A stretch of 15,703 nucleotides of DNA from assembly GCA_023144715.1 (NCBI GenBank), contig JAGLFC010000051.1, positions 1-15,703 on the forward strand, read 5' to 3'. A program made the position numbers and the translations under genes. Every line of letters starts with the position of its first letter. Positions within the stretch are counted from its first letter, which is position 1. Shown piece by piece: positions 15,420 to 15,703 of this stretch. This stretch comes from Gammaproteobacteria bacterium (GTDB lineage Bacteria > Pseudomonadota > Gammaproteobacteria > GRL18). The notes below the pieces were generated by a model. It was not told the origin of the DNA and did not search any database. It was given only the letters and a program-made list of their open reading frames with translations.

Positions 15420-15703
15420 ATGGATAAGCCTTTTCAACTCGTCTCACCATTTACTCCAGAAGGCGATCAACCAAAAGCCATTCAAGTTTTAACGGAAGGG
15501 ATTCAAAATGGTGACGCTGCCATGACATTATTAGGGGTAACAGGATCAGGAAAAACCTTTACGATGGCAAATATCATGCAAGCCTTGCAACGACCTACTT
15601 TAATTTTGGCGCATAATAAAACATTAGCCGCACAACTTTACGGTGAAATGAAAGAATTTTTTCCTCATAATTCGGTTGAATATTTTGTCTCTTATTATGA
15701 TTA
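15420..15703 (+). CDS. uvrB: Excinuclease ABC subunit B, N-terminal part (cut by window edge)
   Basis: 94 complete codons are present with no stop. The sequence opens with FQLVSPFTPEGDQPKAI and has Walker A GVTGSGKTFTMAN (Lys45, same number as in E. coli), then LILAHNKTLAAQLYGEMKEFFP and VEYFVSYYD, all standard UvrB. It is the damage-verifying ATPase of nucleotide excision repair, loaded by UvrA and nicking with UvrC. The ATG at 15420 follows AGGA (15409-15412) by 7 bases. About 570-580 residues should lie beyond the window. The 133-base gap to the divergent aminotransferase holds both promoters and a CTGATCAG palindrome at 15391-15398. Confidence 0.97.
   Translation, partial: MDKPFQLVSPFTPEGDQPKAIQVLTEGIQNGDAAMTLLGVTGSGKTFTMANIMQALQRPTLILAHNKTLAAQLYGEMKEFFPHNSVEYFVSYYD

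Noticed and set aside
1..15703. CRISPR arrays, tRNA or rRNA genes, insertion sequences, toxin-antitoxin pairs or a defence island
   Set aside because: No spaced direct repeats, tRNA-like folds, transposase motifs or terminal inverted repeats were seen by eye on either strand. RecBD here are housekeeping repair subunits.

Overview
This is a chromosomal segment of an AT-rich bacterium (roughly mid-30s % GC by eye), most likely a gammaproteobacterium of the sulfur-oxidising, Thiotrichales-like kind. The reasons are a dissimilatory-type ATP sulfurylase, a RecBCD-type RecB and RecD, a CnoX/YbbN chaperedoxin and a YciC-like membrane protein. I cannot name the genus. All complete genes look intact. 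I see no tRNA, rRNA, CRISPR array, insertion sequence or prophage gene.

Layout. (1) 1-1148, minus: 5' part of sat (ATP sulfurylase), running off the left edge. (2) 1149-1386: AT-rich divergent control region with a perfect FNR-type box and a leader inverted repeat in front of sat. (3) 1387-3293, plus: a two-gene signalling unit, a dCache-HAMP membrane receptor with no output domain followed by a soluble DUF4388 (PATAN-like) protein. (4) 3294-3450: gap with a one-mismatch FNR-like box and a -10-like element. (5) 3451-12628, plus: an M16C (PreP-like) zinc protease, a YciC-like membrane protein, recB and recD. recB and recD overlap by 8 bases; recC is not in the window. (6) 12623-12645: a hairpin that contains both convergent stop codons and can serve as a terminator for both strands. 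(7) 12631-15286, minus, read right to left: a class I aminotransferase, cnoX and a membrane-anchored retropepsin-like aspartic protease. (8) 15420-15703, plus: the start of uvrB, divergent from the aminotransferase and running off the right edge.

How the parts relate. sat belongs to energy-yielding sulfur oxidation, making ATP and sulfate from APS and pyrophosphate. RecB, RecD and UvrB are DNA repair proteins in separate transcription units. The M16C protease, CnoX and the aspartic protease all concern protein quality or turnover. The receptor/DUF4388 pair looks like a split sensory system whose later partners are not in the window. Most of the window is ordinary housekeeping. The points most worth checking are the two FNR-like promoter layouts, the receptor without an output domain, and an M16 protease next to recBD that recalls, but is not orthologous to, the recC-ptrA-recB-recD arrangement of enterobacteria.
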